Program-made: the position numbers and the translations under genes
The notes under the pieces: generated by a model
The model's input: only the letters and a program-made list of their open reading frames with translations
Told to the model about the DNA's origin: nothing
Databases searched by the model: none
Shown here: positions 7,763 to 16,972 of the stretch, in pieces
Layout of the letters: every line of letters starts with the position of its first letter
How positions within the stretch are numbered: position 1 is the stretch's first letter
Source of the DNA: Sporosarcina luteola
GTDB taxonomy: Bacteria > Bacillota > Bacilli > Bacillales_A > Planococcaceae
Assembly (NCBI RefSeq): GCF_023715245.1
Contig: NZ_JAMBNV010000001.1
Coordinates: 620,001-684,000, forward strand
Reading direction: 5' to 3'
Length of the DNA: 64,000 nucleotides

Positions 7763-8917
7763 TTATTCTACTGTTCGTTCGAATGTTTTTTTGTTGGAGG
7801 AGAGTTTGCCGATGGTGATGTTGATGTTTCGGATGGAGTCATCGGTTAATTCGATTTTGCCGTCTTTTTGCAGTCGTTTCCATTCTTTAACGTTCTTGCG
7901 ATACAGTTGTTCAGAAAGCCGATAGATGTCGGCATCCATTTTTAAGGCTTCCTCATACGTCGCAGCAATTTGCTCTTTCACAATTTCTTTCAATAACTTC
8001 TCAATTTCTGCCGGTTTAATCGTTTCGGTGATGATGTCGATTATCCCGTCGGCGTATATATCAATGTCGAACTTTGCTTCTCCTTTAATCATGACAGGAT
8101 TGATTTTCACTTTGATATTTTCCAAGACGACGGAGATGAAATTGCCATTTTCCGTTCGGACTGTTAGATTGGACCTCTTCGTGTCGTTCGTCATCCATCG
8201 GATTCCCCTTGCTTTCTCTCCAGTGATGAACCCTTTGAAATCATCCGGGGAAACGATGGTTGCACCGGAAATGACGGGGGCTTTGATCGTTTCTTTTATT
8301 GATTTCCAGTTTTCCGCAATTGTTATGAACGGGATCAGCGTTTCATGATTCGGTTCATTCATATTGATCAATACTTCACGAATGCTTGCCGGTTTAATAA
8401 ATGATTCTTGTTCGTAGGAGTTGCGTGGATCCCCTAGCTTTGACAAGATAATGGCTTTATTAACAACGGGTCTTATTAAGAGCACTTCCTCCACTGGGTC
8501 TTTTGTGGCGTATAACCAGATTTGATAACGCGTTTCCCTGTAACGTATGAAAATATCGAGGACCGGGCTCAACTTCACCTGTTGCAGTGCTTCTTCTGAG
8601 AAGACCAAGTATGATAAATGGCCCCAATTCACTTTTTGATCGACGGAATGGTATAACTCGAAGACAGCTTCATCTAGCGACATCCCCGAGGCATGACCGA
8701 CTTCTGCTTGTGAAGTTTCATCGCTTGTAGGCTGTTCGGATTTTGCGGTGTTGGCGAAATTGATGATTTGGGCGTACAGTTCATATCGGCCATCCTTGTA
8801 GTCGATGCCGATTCCATTGAGATATAACATCCTCTCAGGTTCATTATTATCCCAGCAGCCTGATAAGGGGAGCGTCGCAAGCAATAGCAGCAGGAGGGCG
8901 ACGATCTTTTTATTCAT
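7763..8917 (-). CDS. gerAC: GerAC-type germinant receptor lipoprotein
   Basis: A 384-residue Ger(x)C family protein. The N-terminus is a lipoprotein signal with lipobox LSGC (Cys21) followed by WDNNEPE, the family hallmark start. It is the C subunit of a GerA-type receptor in the inner membrane of dormant spores, which responds to small-molecule germinants. The start overlaps the end of the A subunit gene by 8 bp, so the two are translationally coupled. It is the last gene of the B-A-C operon; doublet B lies 57 bp after the stop. Expression in the forespore (SigG) is expected from the family, but I did not identify a promoter. Confidence 0.93.
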   Translation of the reverse strand: MNKKIVALLLLLLATLPLSGCWDNNEPERMLYLNGIGIDYKDGRYELYAQIINFANTAKSEQPTSDETSQAEVGHASGMSLDEAVFELYHSVDQKVNWGHLSYLVFSEEALQQVKLSPVLDIFIRYRETRYQIWLYATKDPVEEVLLIRPVVNKAIILSKLGDPRNSYEQESFIKPASIREVLINMNEPNHETLIPFITIAENWKSIKETIKAPVISGATIVSPDDFKGFITGEKARGIRWMTNDTKRSNLTVRTENGNFISVVLENIKVKINPVMIKGEAKFDIDIYADGIIDIITETIKPAEIEKLLKEIVKEQIAATYEEALKMDADIYRLSEQLYRKNVKEWKRLQKDGKIELTDDSIRNINITIGKLSSNKKTFERTVE

Positions 8918-10370
8918 CCTGATCTCTCTCCTTCGTGCGTGTTGGGTCTGTCGGATTCAACATATTCGGCCGCTCTTTGTATGATTTATGAGGAAGCCGG
9001 AAGAGCGATTGCATGACTGTCTTAAAACTTAAGTCAGCTGCAATGTTCATGTAAGGAACGCCGAACGTCCGGATGCTGGATAAGTAAACAAGTGTAATGA
9101 AGACGGACATGAGAAGACCGAACAAACCTAAAATTGCTGTGAGGAGGATGAAACAAACACGCAATACACTAATTGCGTTCACTACCGATTGGTTGACCAA
9201 TGTGAATGTCGCGATTGTTGAAATGGCGATGACGACAATCATTGCGGGACTTGTAATCCCTGCCCGAATGGCGGCATCTCCGATGATCAATCCGCCAACA
9301 ACGCCGATTGTCCCGCCTAAAGCAGTCGGCAGTCGCAAGCCGGCTTCGCGAAACAGTTCAAACATGAGCAGCATAAGCAGCATCTCAATGACTGAAGGGA
9401 ATGGAAGCCCTGTATTCGCTTGGACAACGGTCGCTAATAAATGGACCGGCAGCTGATCTTGGTGATAGGTCGTCAATGCAAGCCAAAATGCGGGCAGGGT
9501 TAAGCCGATGGACAATCCGAAGACGCGCAGCAAACGCTCGATTGAGCCGTAAATGACGGGTGTATCATTATCCTCCCCTGTCTTTACGAGCAGAAACAAG
9601 TTGACAGGCAAGATGACGCAATACGCCGCTCCATCAACAAAAACGAGGAACCGGCCTCTTACAAGCGACTGGATGGCGGTATCTGGTCGTCCCGTGTAAT
9701 CGACCCTCGGAAAGAGCTTTGAGCTTTTATTCGCACTTTCCATCAGAAGGGTAGGGTTGAAAACGATATCGGTATCTGTTTCATTCAGTTGTCTTCTAAT
9801 GCCGTCCAGTATCTCTTTGCTCGCAATGTCATCGAAATACAAAAGAGCTACAGTCGTTTTGGAGCGTTTCCCTAATTCGAATTTCTCGACGCATAATGAG
9901 TTTGTCGGCAGCCTTTTGCGAATCAATGCGATATTAACGGACACGTCTTCGATGAAGTTGTCACGAGGTCCTTTCACAGGCACCTCTAACCGTGTTTCCT
10001 CGGGGTTTCGGTTCGGTTTTTTAGTGATATTGCTCGTGTAAATAAATCCGGATTCCTCAAAAAACAATAAGACATGCCCGGAATAGACGAGGTGAATGAC
10101 TGTTTCCAAATCATTTCCCGCTTTCAAATCGGGGATGTGCAACTGCGATTCAATCGCCGTTTCCAGTGGCTCGTTCTCCAAAGTGCCGACGAAGTGACGA
10201 ATACGGGGCACGATGACTTCATTCAACAGTTGTTGGTCAATCATTGCATCGCATGTGACAAACGTGACGGCATGACCATTGAACATATAACTTTGAAACT
10301 GAACGTCTGCAGACTTCTGAAATAACGCCCGTAAAGATGTGATGTCCATCTCGTGATCAGACGATTGCAT
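8910..10370 (-). CDS. gerAA: GerAA-type germinant receptor subunit
   Basis: A 486-residue GerA-family A subunit. Residues 1 to about 235 form the soluble N-terminal domain, with family motifs PVKGPRDNFIEDVSVNIALIR (cut here) and KRSKTTVALLYFDDIA nearby. Then come RPDTAIQSLVRGRFLVFVDG and a set of membrane segments including LPFPSVIEMLLMLLMFE and GGTIGVVGGLIIGDAAI. The A subunit forms the oligomeric core of the receptor in the spore inner membrane. It begins 27 bp after the B-subunit stop (GAAGATGGTGAAGTGCA precedes the ATG) and overlaps the C subunit by 8 bp. Confidence 0.94.
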   Translation of the reverse strand: MQSSDHEMDITSLRALFQKSADVQFQSYMFNGHAVTFVTCDAMIDQQLLNEVIVPRIRHFVGTLENEPLETAIESQLHIPDLKAGNDLETVIHLVYSGHVLLFFEESGFIYTSNITKKPNRNPEETRLEVPVKGPRDNFIEDVSVNIALIRKRLPTNSLCVEKFELGKRSKTTVALLYFDDIASKEILDGIRRQLNETDTDIVFNPTLLMESANKSSKLFPRVDYTGRPDTAIQSLVRGRFLVFVDGAAYCVILPVNLFLLVKTGEDNDTPVIYGSIERLLRVFGLSIGLTLPAFWLALTTYHQDQLPVHLLATVVQANTGLPFPSVIEMLLMLLMFELFREAGLRLPTALGGTIGVVGGLIIGDAAIRAGITSPAMIVVIAISTIATFTLVNQSVVNAISVLRVCFILLTAILGLFGLLMSVFITLVYLSSIRTFGVPYMNIAADLSFKTVMQSLFRLPHKSYKERPNMLNPTDPTRTKERDQDE

Positions 10371-10397
10371 TGCACTTCACCATCTTCTGTGTAAGTT

Positions 10398-11486
10398 TTA
10401 CATTTCTTTTGCCGCACTTCTTTTGATTAATGCAGAGATTGTTAGAAATAACGTCAGCAAGAGCAGGAAGATGAACGTAGCAATTAAGAAATAGTCCCCT
10501 TTAAGTTTCAGGAAAATATGATCTTCCATTAGAAATAACGACAAGGACATGAAGAAGAACGCTGGTCCGATGATTTTCCAAATACGTTTGCGGTCGCCTC
10601 TCAGCCGCAATAAATCCGAGACGACATACAAAATGAAGGACACACGTACGAAGGTGCCAGTAAGCCATTGGTATATGGAGAAAAAGTCTAGATGCTCAAT
10701 GAAACGTCCTATGGAAACGAGCCCCCACTCCTCATAAGCGGGGTACCTTTGCTTTGCCGCTTCGTCAGGACCGAACTCTGTAATGGCACCGATGAGCGGA
10801 CCCATCGTCAAACTGTGCAGTATAAAGAGCATGATTGCATAATGATACCAGCGAAATCGGCCTTTCACATTTTGTTGGATGAACAGGAATAACAGAAGTT
10901 CAATATAACCGGATGCCGGGTAGACCAATGTTGAAATGACAGGTTCAAATCCGTGCTCAAAGAACGGTCTCAGTAACGAATAATTTTTCACTTGTATATT
11001 CGTGAAAGCGACAAAAAAGCCGAGGATAACGACCCAAAATAGAACAACCACGTTGACCATGACAATCGTCTGCAAATTTGTAGACGCAAGGAAGATGCAT
11101 AGGATTGAGTAGATGAGAATCATGAGGACTAACGGCGACTCGGGTAAAAACGTCGATTTGATCCACTGCAAAGTCTCTGCCATCGTAAAGACGGCCATTA
11201 ACAGAAGAAAAAATGCTGTGACATACCGAAAAATGGCGGTCGGGACTTTGCCGATCTTCGGAAGCAGCCAATCGCCGAGGGAAGCCTGCTGCGAACTGCG
11301 ATGAATGTAGACGAGAAGAAATAGCCAAGGCACCATCGCAACTGCGGCAATGAACACGGATATCCATCCGTCACGACCCGCATGAATCAATAACGGCGGC
11401 AGAATGGTCACATGATTTTTCAGACCAATGACCGTCATTGACAATAAAATTACATGCAAAATACTAATTGACCCGACCCTCTCCAT
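10398..11486 (-). CDS. gerAB: GerAB-type spore germination permease
   Basis: A 362-residue membrane protein of the spore germination branch of the amino-acid permease superfamily, with about ten membrane segments. The B subunit is considered the germinant-binding component. I chose the ATG giving MERVGSISILHV because GGTGGGAG lies 8 nt before it and the length then matches the family; an upstream in-frame ATG would add 14 residues. It is the first gene of a B-A-C operon, an order different from the classic A-B-C. Doublet C (copies 9 and 10) lies just upstream, between this operon and the divergent heme operon. Confidence 0.92.
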   Translation of the reverse strand: MERVGSISILHVILLSMTVIGLKNHVTILPPLLIHAGRDGWISVFIAAVAMVPWLFLLVYIHRSSQQASLGDWLLPKIGKVPTAIFRYVTAFFLLLMAVFTMAETLQWIKSTFLPESPLVLMILIYSILCIFLASTNLQTIVMVNVVVLFWVVILGFFVAFTNIQVKNYSLLRPFFEHGFEPVISTLVYPASGYIELLLFLFIQQNVKGRFRWYHYAIMLFILHSLTMGPLIGAITEFGPDEAAKQRYPAYEEWGLVSIGRFIEHLDFFSIYQWLTGTFVRVSFILYVVSDLLRLRGDRKRIWKIIGPAFFFMSLSLFLMEDHIFLKLKGDYFLIATFIFLLLLTLFLTISALIKRSAAKEM

Positions 11487-11578
11487 ACCCAAAACTCCCA
11501 CCCTCATAATATTGCCCAGTCTTGACACGAATGAAGCCGATTATAAGCAAGTGACCCTCAAATACGGCGTCTAAATGC

Positions 11579-11725
11579 GCTGCCTGTGCAAAGGACAATT
11601 CAGCTTATTCACTACAATTGCATAAATCTTGAAAAGAAAGCTTGTTGCATCAATGTTTACCTGGCATCCTCTTGTATTTACATACCTTTTGTTGAATTGT
11701 CATAAATGTACCACGCACAGGCACC
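11579..11725 (+). repeat. REPIN-like element, copy 9 (first unit of doublet C)
   Basis: Left end GCTGCCTGTGCA (one change), right end CGCACAGGCACC. Central stem weak (AAAGCTTG.. against ..CTGGCATCC). This doublet lies between divergent operons rather than at gene ends. Confidence 0.85.
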
Positions 11726-11859
11726 GAAACAATTTTGTCTATTCACTACAATTGCATATTGAGGTATCGGGAAGTCTGTAGCTAACGGATTTGGTTGACG
11801 CTCCATTGTATATTTATTGCTTCTATTGAATTGTCATAATTGCACCATGCACAGGCACC
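11726..11859 (+). repeat. REPIN-like element, copy 10 (second unit of doublet C)
   Basis: Continues from copy 9 with GAAACAATTTTGTCTATTCAC and ends ATGCACAGGCACC. The central stem is degenerate; CACTACAATTGCATA and TTGAATTGTCATAATTGC are kept. Confidence 0.85.
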
Positions 11860-11966
11860 GCAAAGAGGTGGACACAATTCATTCGTTTCTCTGTGAACAA
11901 TGTGTGAATATTGTTGGAGGGGCTTTCAAACTAGTGGATGATGGCCTATGATAGTAGTGGAATAAT

Positions 11967-11981
11967 TGATAACAGTTCTCA
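11967..11981 (+). promoter_or_regulatory. Candidate Fur box of the heme operon
   Basis: TGATAACAGTTCTCA matches the 7-1-7 Fur consensus TGATAATNATTATCA at 11 of 14 positions. It lies 20 bp before the first NEAT gene start and just after a possible -10 TATGAT (11947). Iron control is expected for NEAT loci; the site itself is an inference. Confidence 0.4.
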
Positions 11982-12001
11982 CTAGTGGGAGAGGAATTTG
12001 C

Positions 12002-12586
12002 ATGAGAAGACGGGTGGCGCCTTTGTTTGGTGCTGTTTTGCTGTTATGGGCGATTGCATCTGCATCTGTAGGTGCGGAATCGTTGTCTGACGGCGTATAT
12101 GCAGTGGAGTACGAGCTGCTGCAAGGTGATTCGGACTCGGTGTCGATTGCGAATGATTATTTTGAAAAGCCGGGGCTACTGAAGGTGGATGGCGGCAAGC
12201 AAGTTTTGCAGTTGACGTTGAATCATAGCAAATGGGTTAAAGAGTTACAGGTACATAGCGATGATGGTTTTGCGGATGCGAAGGTCGTTGCGGAGGATGA
12301 AGAGGCGGATACGCGTGTCATTGAACTGAATGTGGACGGCAAGCTAGCCGAGCCGTTTCCAGTGAAGATGCATGTGGTGATCGACGAGTTGGAGATTCCG
12401 TATGATCATGCGTACACCGTGCGTGTTGCGGTAGATGCAGACTCCTTGGAGGAGACGGACCAGGAGTGGATCGATTCTGTCAGCACAGGAAGTACAATTT
12501 GGTTTTGGCTGGCGACTGTATTCGTTATTGCAGTGGGAATCTTTGCTGCTATGCGGATGTTCCGGTCGAACCGGTCTAATAAGTAG
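12002..12586 (+). CDS. Membrane-anchored single-NEAT protein
   Basis: A 194-residue protein: signal peptide (RRRVAPLFGAVLLLWAIASASVGA), one NEAT domain over residues 28-145, and a C-terminal membrane segment (TIWFWLATVFVIAVGIFAAM) with a basic tail. There is no LPXTG or NPQTN sortase signal. The NEAT domain keeps the heme-ligand motif YDHAY (YxxxY). It probably holds heme at the outer membrane face for hand-over to the transporter. The ATG at 12002 follows GTGGGAGAGG at good spacing; the longer frame upstream is not used. It is first gene of the heme operon, 17 bp before the next gene. Confidence 0.85.
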   Translation: MRRRVAPLFGAVLLLWAIASASVGAESLSDGVYAVEYELLQGDSDSVSIANDYFEKPGLLKVDGGKQVLQLTLNHSKWVKELQVHSDDGFADAKVVAEDEEADTRVIELNVDGKLAEPFPVKMHVVIDELEIPYDHAYTVRVAVDADSLEETDQEWIDSVSTGSTIWFWLATVFVIAVGIFAAMRMFRSNRSNK

Positions 12587-12603
12587 AAGAGGAGATTACT
12601 AGA

Positions 12604-14058
12604 ATGAAGAAGAGTTTACTGGTTTTATTCACAGCAATGTTGCTGAGCTTTACGGCAATGCCATCACTTCCAGCAACTGCTGAAGTGACTGCAACGCAAG
12701 AGGTATCTTATGAGCTTCCGTTCAACGTGTTGCAAGAAGATAAAGACGAAGTTTCTACGGCGGGCGATTTTGTGAAAAGCCCTGCGGAAGTTAAAGTGGA
12801 AGATGGCAAGGCGTTCGTTTACATGACGCTCTTGGAAAGCCAGTATTGGCAGTCATTGAAAATTCAAGATGGCGACAAATTTGTCGACGCTCAAGTTGTG
12901 AGTGAAAACGCTGAAAAAAGGACACGTCTTGTGAAGTTTGAATTAAAAGATGTTGCAGAAATAATGAATGCAAAAGCTCATATTATCGTTACAGGCATTC
13001 CTGGACTAGGTGAATATGATCAAACACACCAAATTCGTTTCCAATTTGATGGAAGCAAAGCCCCGGCGGTAGAAGAGAAACCAACAGCGCCGATAACTCC
13101 TGAAGCACCAAAGGCAATTAAAGACGGCGAATACGCAATCGGCATCAAAGTGTTGCATGCGACAGAGGAAAAGGAATCCCCTGGCATGGCGCGCTTTATC
13201 GAAACGCCAGCAGCTTTGTCCGTGAAAGACGGCAAGCAAGTCGTGAGACTCACATTGACGAACAACGAGCAAATCACTGAGTTCCAAGTTGAGCAAGACG
13301 GTAAATTGGTTGATGCGACAGTTGTACGTGTAGATGAAGAAGCAAACCACCGCGTTGTTTCATTCGAAGTGGCGGATCTCTCGAAAATCATGAACGCAAA
13401 AGTGACGGTTTTCGTTGCAGCAATGAACCATACTGGAAATCACACGATTCGTCTAGCGTTCGATCAAGATAGCATTAAACCTTTGGCAGAAGAAGTGAAA
13501 GTCCTATTCAAAGATATCGCCAATTCGTTTGCAAAACCTTACATCGAAGCACTGGCTGCTAAGCAAATTGTAAAAGGTAAAACATCTGAAACATTCGCAC
13601 CGAACGATAAAATGACTAGAGCGGAATTTGCGCTGCTAATTTCTCGTGCATTGAATCTTGAAAAACAGGAATACAAAGGAACATTTTCAGACTTGACTAA
13701 GGAAATGGAAGTTTTCGTGTACGAAGTAGAAGCAGCAAACCGTGCCGGAATCATTCTAGGTGATGCGGGGAAATTCAAACCGAATGCAACGATCACTCGT
13801 CAGGAAATGGTAGCGATGATCGTTCGTTCAATTGAATATAAAGACGCTACCCTATTAAAAGACGTTGAGACAACTGTTGTGTTTGCAGATGCGGCTAACA
13901 TTAGCATCTACGCGAAAGACGCTGTCCAATTGGCAGTCGGTCTTGGCATCATTGACGGCGATGTTGTGAAAGGCCAAAGAGTGTTTGCCCCGAAAGCGAA
14001 CGCAACTCGTGCACATGCAGCAAAAATGGTTTACAACATGCTTGAAACTATCAAATAA
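12604..14058 (+). CDS. S-layer-anchored double-NEAT heme-binding protein
   Basis: A 484-residue surface protein: signal peptide (1-26), NEAT 1 (about 30-150), a Pro-rich linker, NEAT 2 (about 170-295) and three SLH repeats (about 300-484) that bind pyruvylated secondary wall polymer. SLH anchoring replaces sortase attachment. NEAT 1 has GEYDQTHQIRF, so the axial tyrosine is present but the second position of YxxxY is His. NEAT 2 has NHTGNHTIRL and lacks both tyrosines, so it may not bind heme in the usual way. The gene order and domains indicate capture of heme at the wall and passage to the NEAT protein at 14133. GAAGAGGAG precedes the ATG. Confidence 0.9.
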   Translation: MKKSLLVLFTAMLLSFTAMPSLPATAEVTATQEVSYELPFNVLQEDKDEVSTAGDFVKSPAEVKVEDGKAFVYMTLLESQYWQSLKIQDGDKFVDAQVVSENAEKRTRLVKFELKDVAEIMNAKAHIIVTGIPGLGEYDQTHQIRFQFDGSKAPAVEEKPTAPITPEAPKAIKDGEYAIGIKVLHATEEKESPGMARFIETPAALSVKDGKQVVRLTLTNNEQITEFQVEQDGKLVDATVVRVDEEANHRVVSFEVADLSKIMNAKVTVFVAAMNHTGNHTIRLAFDQDSIKPLAEEVKVLFKDIANSFAKPYIEALAAKQIVKGKTSETFAPNDKMTRAEFALLISRALNLEKQEYKGTFSDLTKEMEVFVYEVEAANRAGIILGDAGKFKPNATITRQEMVAMIVRSIEYKDATLLKDVETTVVFADAANISIYAKDAVQLAVGLGIIDGDVVKGQRVFAPKANATRAHAAKMVYNMLETIK

Positions 14059-14073
14059 ATAATCTTCGCACGG

Positions 14074-14107
14074 ATGCCGGCGTCACGCTTTATGTGACAG
14101 CCGGCGT
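14074..14107 (+). other. GC-rich intercistronic hairpin in heme operon
   Basis: GCCGGC-GTCAC pairs with GTGAC-A-GCCGGC around a 7-nt loop, with no T-run after it. It may be a processing or stability hairpin that sets different levels for the genes on each side. Confidence 0.55.
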
Positions 14108-14132
14108 TGTGTGTGGAACGAAGGAGTCTAAC

Positions 14133-15068
14133 ATGAAAAGAATTTTTACTGTTGCTATGGCGGTTGCATTGGTCACGGCGCTATTCATTCCAATCATGCC
14201 GATGAAAGCGGAGGCTGCAACGTTTGCTGACGGGGAATATTCCGTGCCGTTCACAGTATTGAAGGATTCAAGTAACGAGCAGTCGACGACGGCGGATTAT
14301 ATGGTCAGCCCGGCGAAGGTGCAGTTGGTGAACGATAAGGCAACGGTTACGGTCACATTGAAAAACAGCTCGTGGTGGCAATATTTCAAAGTCCAAAATG
14401 GCGGAAGCTACTCAGATGTTCAAGTGGTGAGTCAGTCAGGCGATCAGCGTGTTGTGAGGTTTACCGTGACTGATCTGAAACAGCTCGTCAATGCCAAAAT
14501 CCATATTATCGTGACGGGCATCCCAGGCTTTGATTACGACAATAAATATGATATCCGCTTTAATTTCAACACATCTTCCATCCCGGCCCCTCCTGTGGCA
14601 AAGCCGGTAGCGACACCGCCTCCTGCGAAAGAAACGAAACCTGCAGCGCCGAAGAAGACAGAAGTCACGCCGGTTCAAAAGACTGAACAAAAACCTGCTC
14701 AACATCCTGTCGTGAATAAAACCGAGACGGCCAAAACGACTGAGAGTGTAACGAAAAAAGAAGAGAAGTTGACTGTGAATGAAACAGTAAAAGATGAAGC
14801 GGAGAAATCCGAAACGAAATCGGAAGACGAGACAGCAGTGAGCAAGGAAGATGATGATGTGGAAGAGGATGCTGCATCTGAGGAAACCGGTGCTGTAAAT
14901 GAAGAACATGACGAAGAAGAAGACGCTGTCGAAGAGGTTGCAGTCGCAGAGGTCAAGGATGAAAAAGAAAAGTCCTCGAATACATTTTTGATTGTCATCA
15001 TTGTGATTGGTGCAGTCATTGGCGCTGCAGTCGTATTTGCGATTGCAAGGAAACGAGCTCGAAAATAA
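14133..15068 (+). CDS. isdC: IsdC-like NEAT heme carrier with long charged linker
   Basis: A 311-residue protein: signal peptide, one NEAT domain (about 33-150) with the full heme motif YDNKY, then about 130 residues of Pro/Lys- then Glu/Asp-rich linker, and a C-terminal membrane segment (FLIVIIVIGAVIGAAVVFAIA) with the basic tail RKRARK. In Staphylococcus and some Bacillus the equivalent is anchored by sortase B; here no NPQTN motif is seen and no sortase gene is in the locus, so it appears to be membrane-anchored. AAGGAG precedes the ATG at 14133. It lies 15 bp before isdE, which supports a relay to the transporter. Confidence 0.82.
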   Translation: MKRIFTVAMAVALVTALFIPIMPMKAEAATFADGEYSVPFTVLKDSSNEQSTTADYMVSPAKVQLVNDKATVTVTLKNSSWWQYFKVQNGGSYSDVQVVSQSGDQRVVRFTVTDLKQLVNAKIHIIVTGIPGFDYDNKYDIRFNFNTSSIPAPPVAKPVATPPPAKETKPAAPKKTEVTPVQKTEQKPAQHPVVNKTETAKTTESVTKKEEKLTVNETVKDEAEKSETKSEDETAVSKEDDDVEEDAASEETGAVNEEHDEEEDAVEEVAVAEVKDEKEKSSNTFLIVIIVIGAVIGAAVVFAIARKRARK

Positions 15069-15083
15069 GGGAGTTGTGCTTGA

Positions 15084-15965
15084 ATGAAAAAAGCGATCGG
15101 CCTTTTCGGTTTATTGGCTAGTGTCATGCTTGCCGGCTGTTCAGCGATTGCCGGGGATAATGCGAATGAACAAATCGGTGAGCAGGACGGCGATCGGGTA
15201 GTTGCAACGACTGTCGCGCTGACGGAAATCATGGACGCACTTGATATCGATTTGGTCGGCGTTCCTTCAAGTTATAAGGAGTTGCCGGAACGCTACGCGG
15301 ATGCGAAAGAAGTCGGCAACCCGATGAGCCCCGATATGGAAATGCTGCTGTCGTTGAAGCCGACGGAGATTTTCTCGGTGACGACATTGAAATATGACTT
15401 GCAAGAAATGTTTGATGACCGCGGGATCGATATGACGTATGCAAACCTCGAAAGCATTGACGCGATGCACGAAGAAATCTTGAAGATTGGTGAAAAATAC
15501 GATTCTGTGGAGCAGGCGGAAGCGATTGTAGCGCAATTCGAGGAGAAGGCGGCTGCAATCGAGAAGGCGATTGAGGGGAAAGAGAAACCTTCCGTGCTCA
15601 TTCTCATGGGGATTCCAGGAAGTTATTTGGTGGCGACGGATCATTCGTACATCGGGAATCTCGTGAAGCGGGCCGGTGGCGTCAATGTCATTACGGGCGA
15701 GGATGTCGAGTTCATTTCATCCAATACGGAATACTTGCAGCAGACGAATCCTGACGTCATTTTGCGGGCGGCGCACGGCATGCCTGAGCAGGTGATTCAG
15801 ATGTTCGATGAGGAATTCCGTTCGAATGATGTGTGGAAGCATTTTGATGCGGTGAAGAACGGGCGCGTCTATGATTTGGAAGAGACGCTGTTCGGCACGA
15901 CGGGCAATTTGGCCGCGGCGGAAGCGCTGGATGAGTTACTGAAGATGTTGCATGAAGAGAAATGA
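15084..15965 (+). CDS. isdE: Heme ABC transporter substrate-binding lipoprotein
   Basis: A 293-residue lipoprotein (lipobox LAGC, Cys19) of the class III periplasmic-binding-protein fold used for siderophores and heme. It matches IsdE in size, content and location directly after the IsdC-like gene. The TVALTEIMDALDIDLVGVP opening and a single long backbone helix are typical. It should receive heme from the NEAT proteins at the membrane and present it to the IsdF permease. Its stop overlaps the next start. The ligand residues (Met/His) cannot be assigned safely without alignment. Confidence 0.9.
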   Translation: MKKAIGLFGLLASVMLAGCSAIAGDNANEQIGEQDGDRVVATTVALTEIMDALDIDLVGVPSSYKELPERYADAKEVGNPMSPDMEMLLSLKPTEIFSVTTLKYDLQEMFDDRGIDMTYANLESIDAMHEEILKIGEKYDSVEQAEAIVAQFEEKAAAIEKAIEGKEKPSVLILMGIPGSYLVATDHSYIGNLVKRAGGVNVITGEDVEFISSNTEYLQQTNPDVILRAAHGMPEQVIQMFDEEFRSNDVWKHFDAVKNGRVYDLEETLFGTTGNLAAAEALDELLKMLHEEK

Positions 15966-16972
15966 AGGCAGGTAAAATCATGTCGGGAATCAATCGGAAG
16001 AGCATCAGTTTCATAGTCGTTGCGCTCGTTTTGGGGGTTGTATTCATCCTATCCGCATTGACGGGCAGCATTTCGGTGACGCCTTTCGAATTGATTCACG
16101 GGCTGTTGACCGGAACAAATGACGATGTCGCCATTATTAAAGACTTGCGACTGCCGCGGATTTTAATTGCGGTATTCGCGGGAGCTGCTTTGTCGGTGGC
16201 GGGCGTTTTGCTGCAGGCGGTCATGCGCAACCCGTTGGCGGACCCTGGAATCATCGGGGTTTCGGCGGGTGCGAGTTTCATGTCTGTTTTGGTGATTGCG
16301 ATGTTCCCGACGTTGTTCTTTTTCGTGCCGCTGTTTGCGTTTATCGGCGGTGCGCTGGCGTTTTTTCTGGTTTATTCATTATCGTGGAAGTCGGGCTTGG
16401 ATCCGCTCCGAATGATTTTGATTGGAATTGCGGTCAACGCGCTATTCACTGGACTCGGGCAGGCGATCGGGTTCAGCGGAGGCGGTTTGACGCAGTCGAT
16501 AAGCCAAGTGACGACTTCGACGCTGACGATGAAAAAATGGAGCGAAGTGGAAGTGATCGCGCTTTACGGTTCGATTGGGCTTCTGCTGTCGTTTTTTGTA
16601 TATAGATGGTGCAATTATTTATCGCTAGAAGACCGTACGGCGAAAAGCCTTGGCGTCAATGTGAATTTGGCGAGGTTCGTCATTTCGATCATTGCGGTAT
16701 TGTTAGCTTCTATTGCGACGACAGTGGCGGGCATGTTCGCGTTCGTCGGGCTGTTAGTGCCACATATCGGAAGGACGCTTGTCGGCAATGATCATAAAGT
16801 GTTGATCCCGTTTTCCGCTTTGGCTGGTGCGCTGTTGATTTTAGTTGCGGATACGCTTGGAAGGACTTTGATCGCGCCGAATGAAATCCCTGCTTCCATC
16901 ATCATGGCAGTGATCGGCGGGCCGTTCCTTATATTCTTGCTGAGAAAGAGTGATCGAATTTATGGACATTAA
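15962..16972 (+). CDS. isdF: Heme ABC transporter permease (FecCD family)
   Basis: A 336-residue FecCD-type permease with eight to ten membrane segments. RLPRILIAVFAGAALSVAGVLLQAVMRNPLADP (shown in the protein near residue 61) is the standard family signature and the GLLVPHIGR motif marks the ATPase coupling loop. The start ATG overlaps the isdE stop; a second ATG at 15980 follows AGGCAGG and is also possible. It partners with the ATPase that overlaps its 3' end by 23 bp. It is the membrane channel for heme import. Confidence 0.9.
   Translation: MKAGKIMSGINRKSISFIVVALVLGVVFILSALTGSISVTPFELIHGLLTGTNDDVAIIKDLRLPRILIAVFAGAALSVAGVLLQAVMRNPLADPGIIGVSAGASFMSVLVIAMFPTLFFFVPLFAFIGGALAFFLVYSLSWKSGLDPLRMILIGIAVNALFTGLGQAIGFSGGGLTQSISQVTTSTLTMKKWSEVEVIALYGSIGLLLSFFVYRWCNYLSLEDRTAKSLGVNVNLARFVISIIAVLLASIATTVAGMFAFVGLLVPHIGRTLVGNDHKVLIPFSALAGALLILVADTLGRTLIAPNEIPASIIMAVIGGPFLIFLLRKSDRIYGH

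Noticed and set aside
14436..14909. Long minus-strand ORF inside the IsdC-like linker
   Set aside because: It mirrors the Glu/Lys/Pro-rich linker codons and gives a low-complexity Phe/Arg-rich product; a shadow frame.
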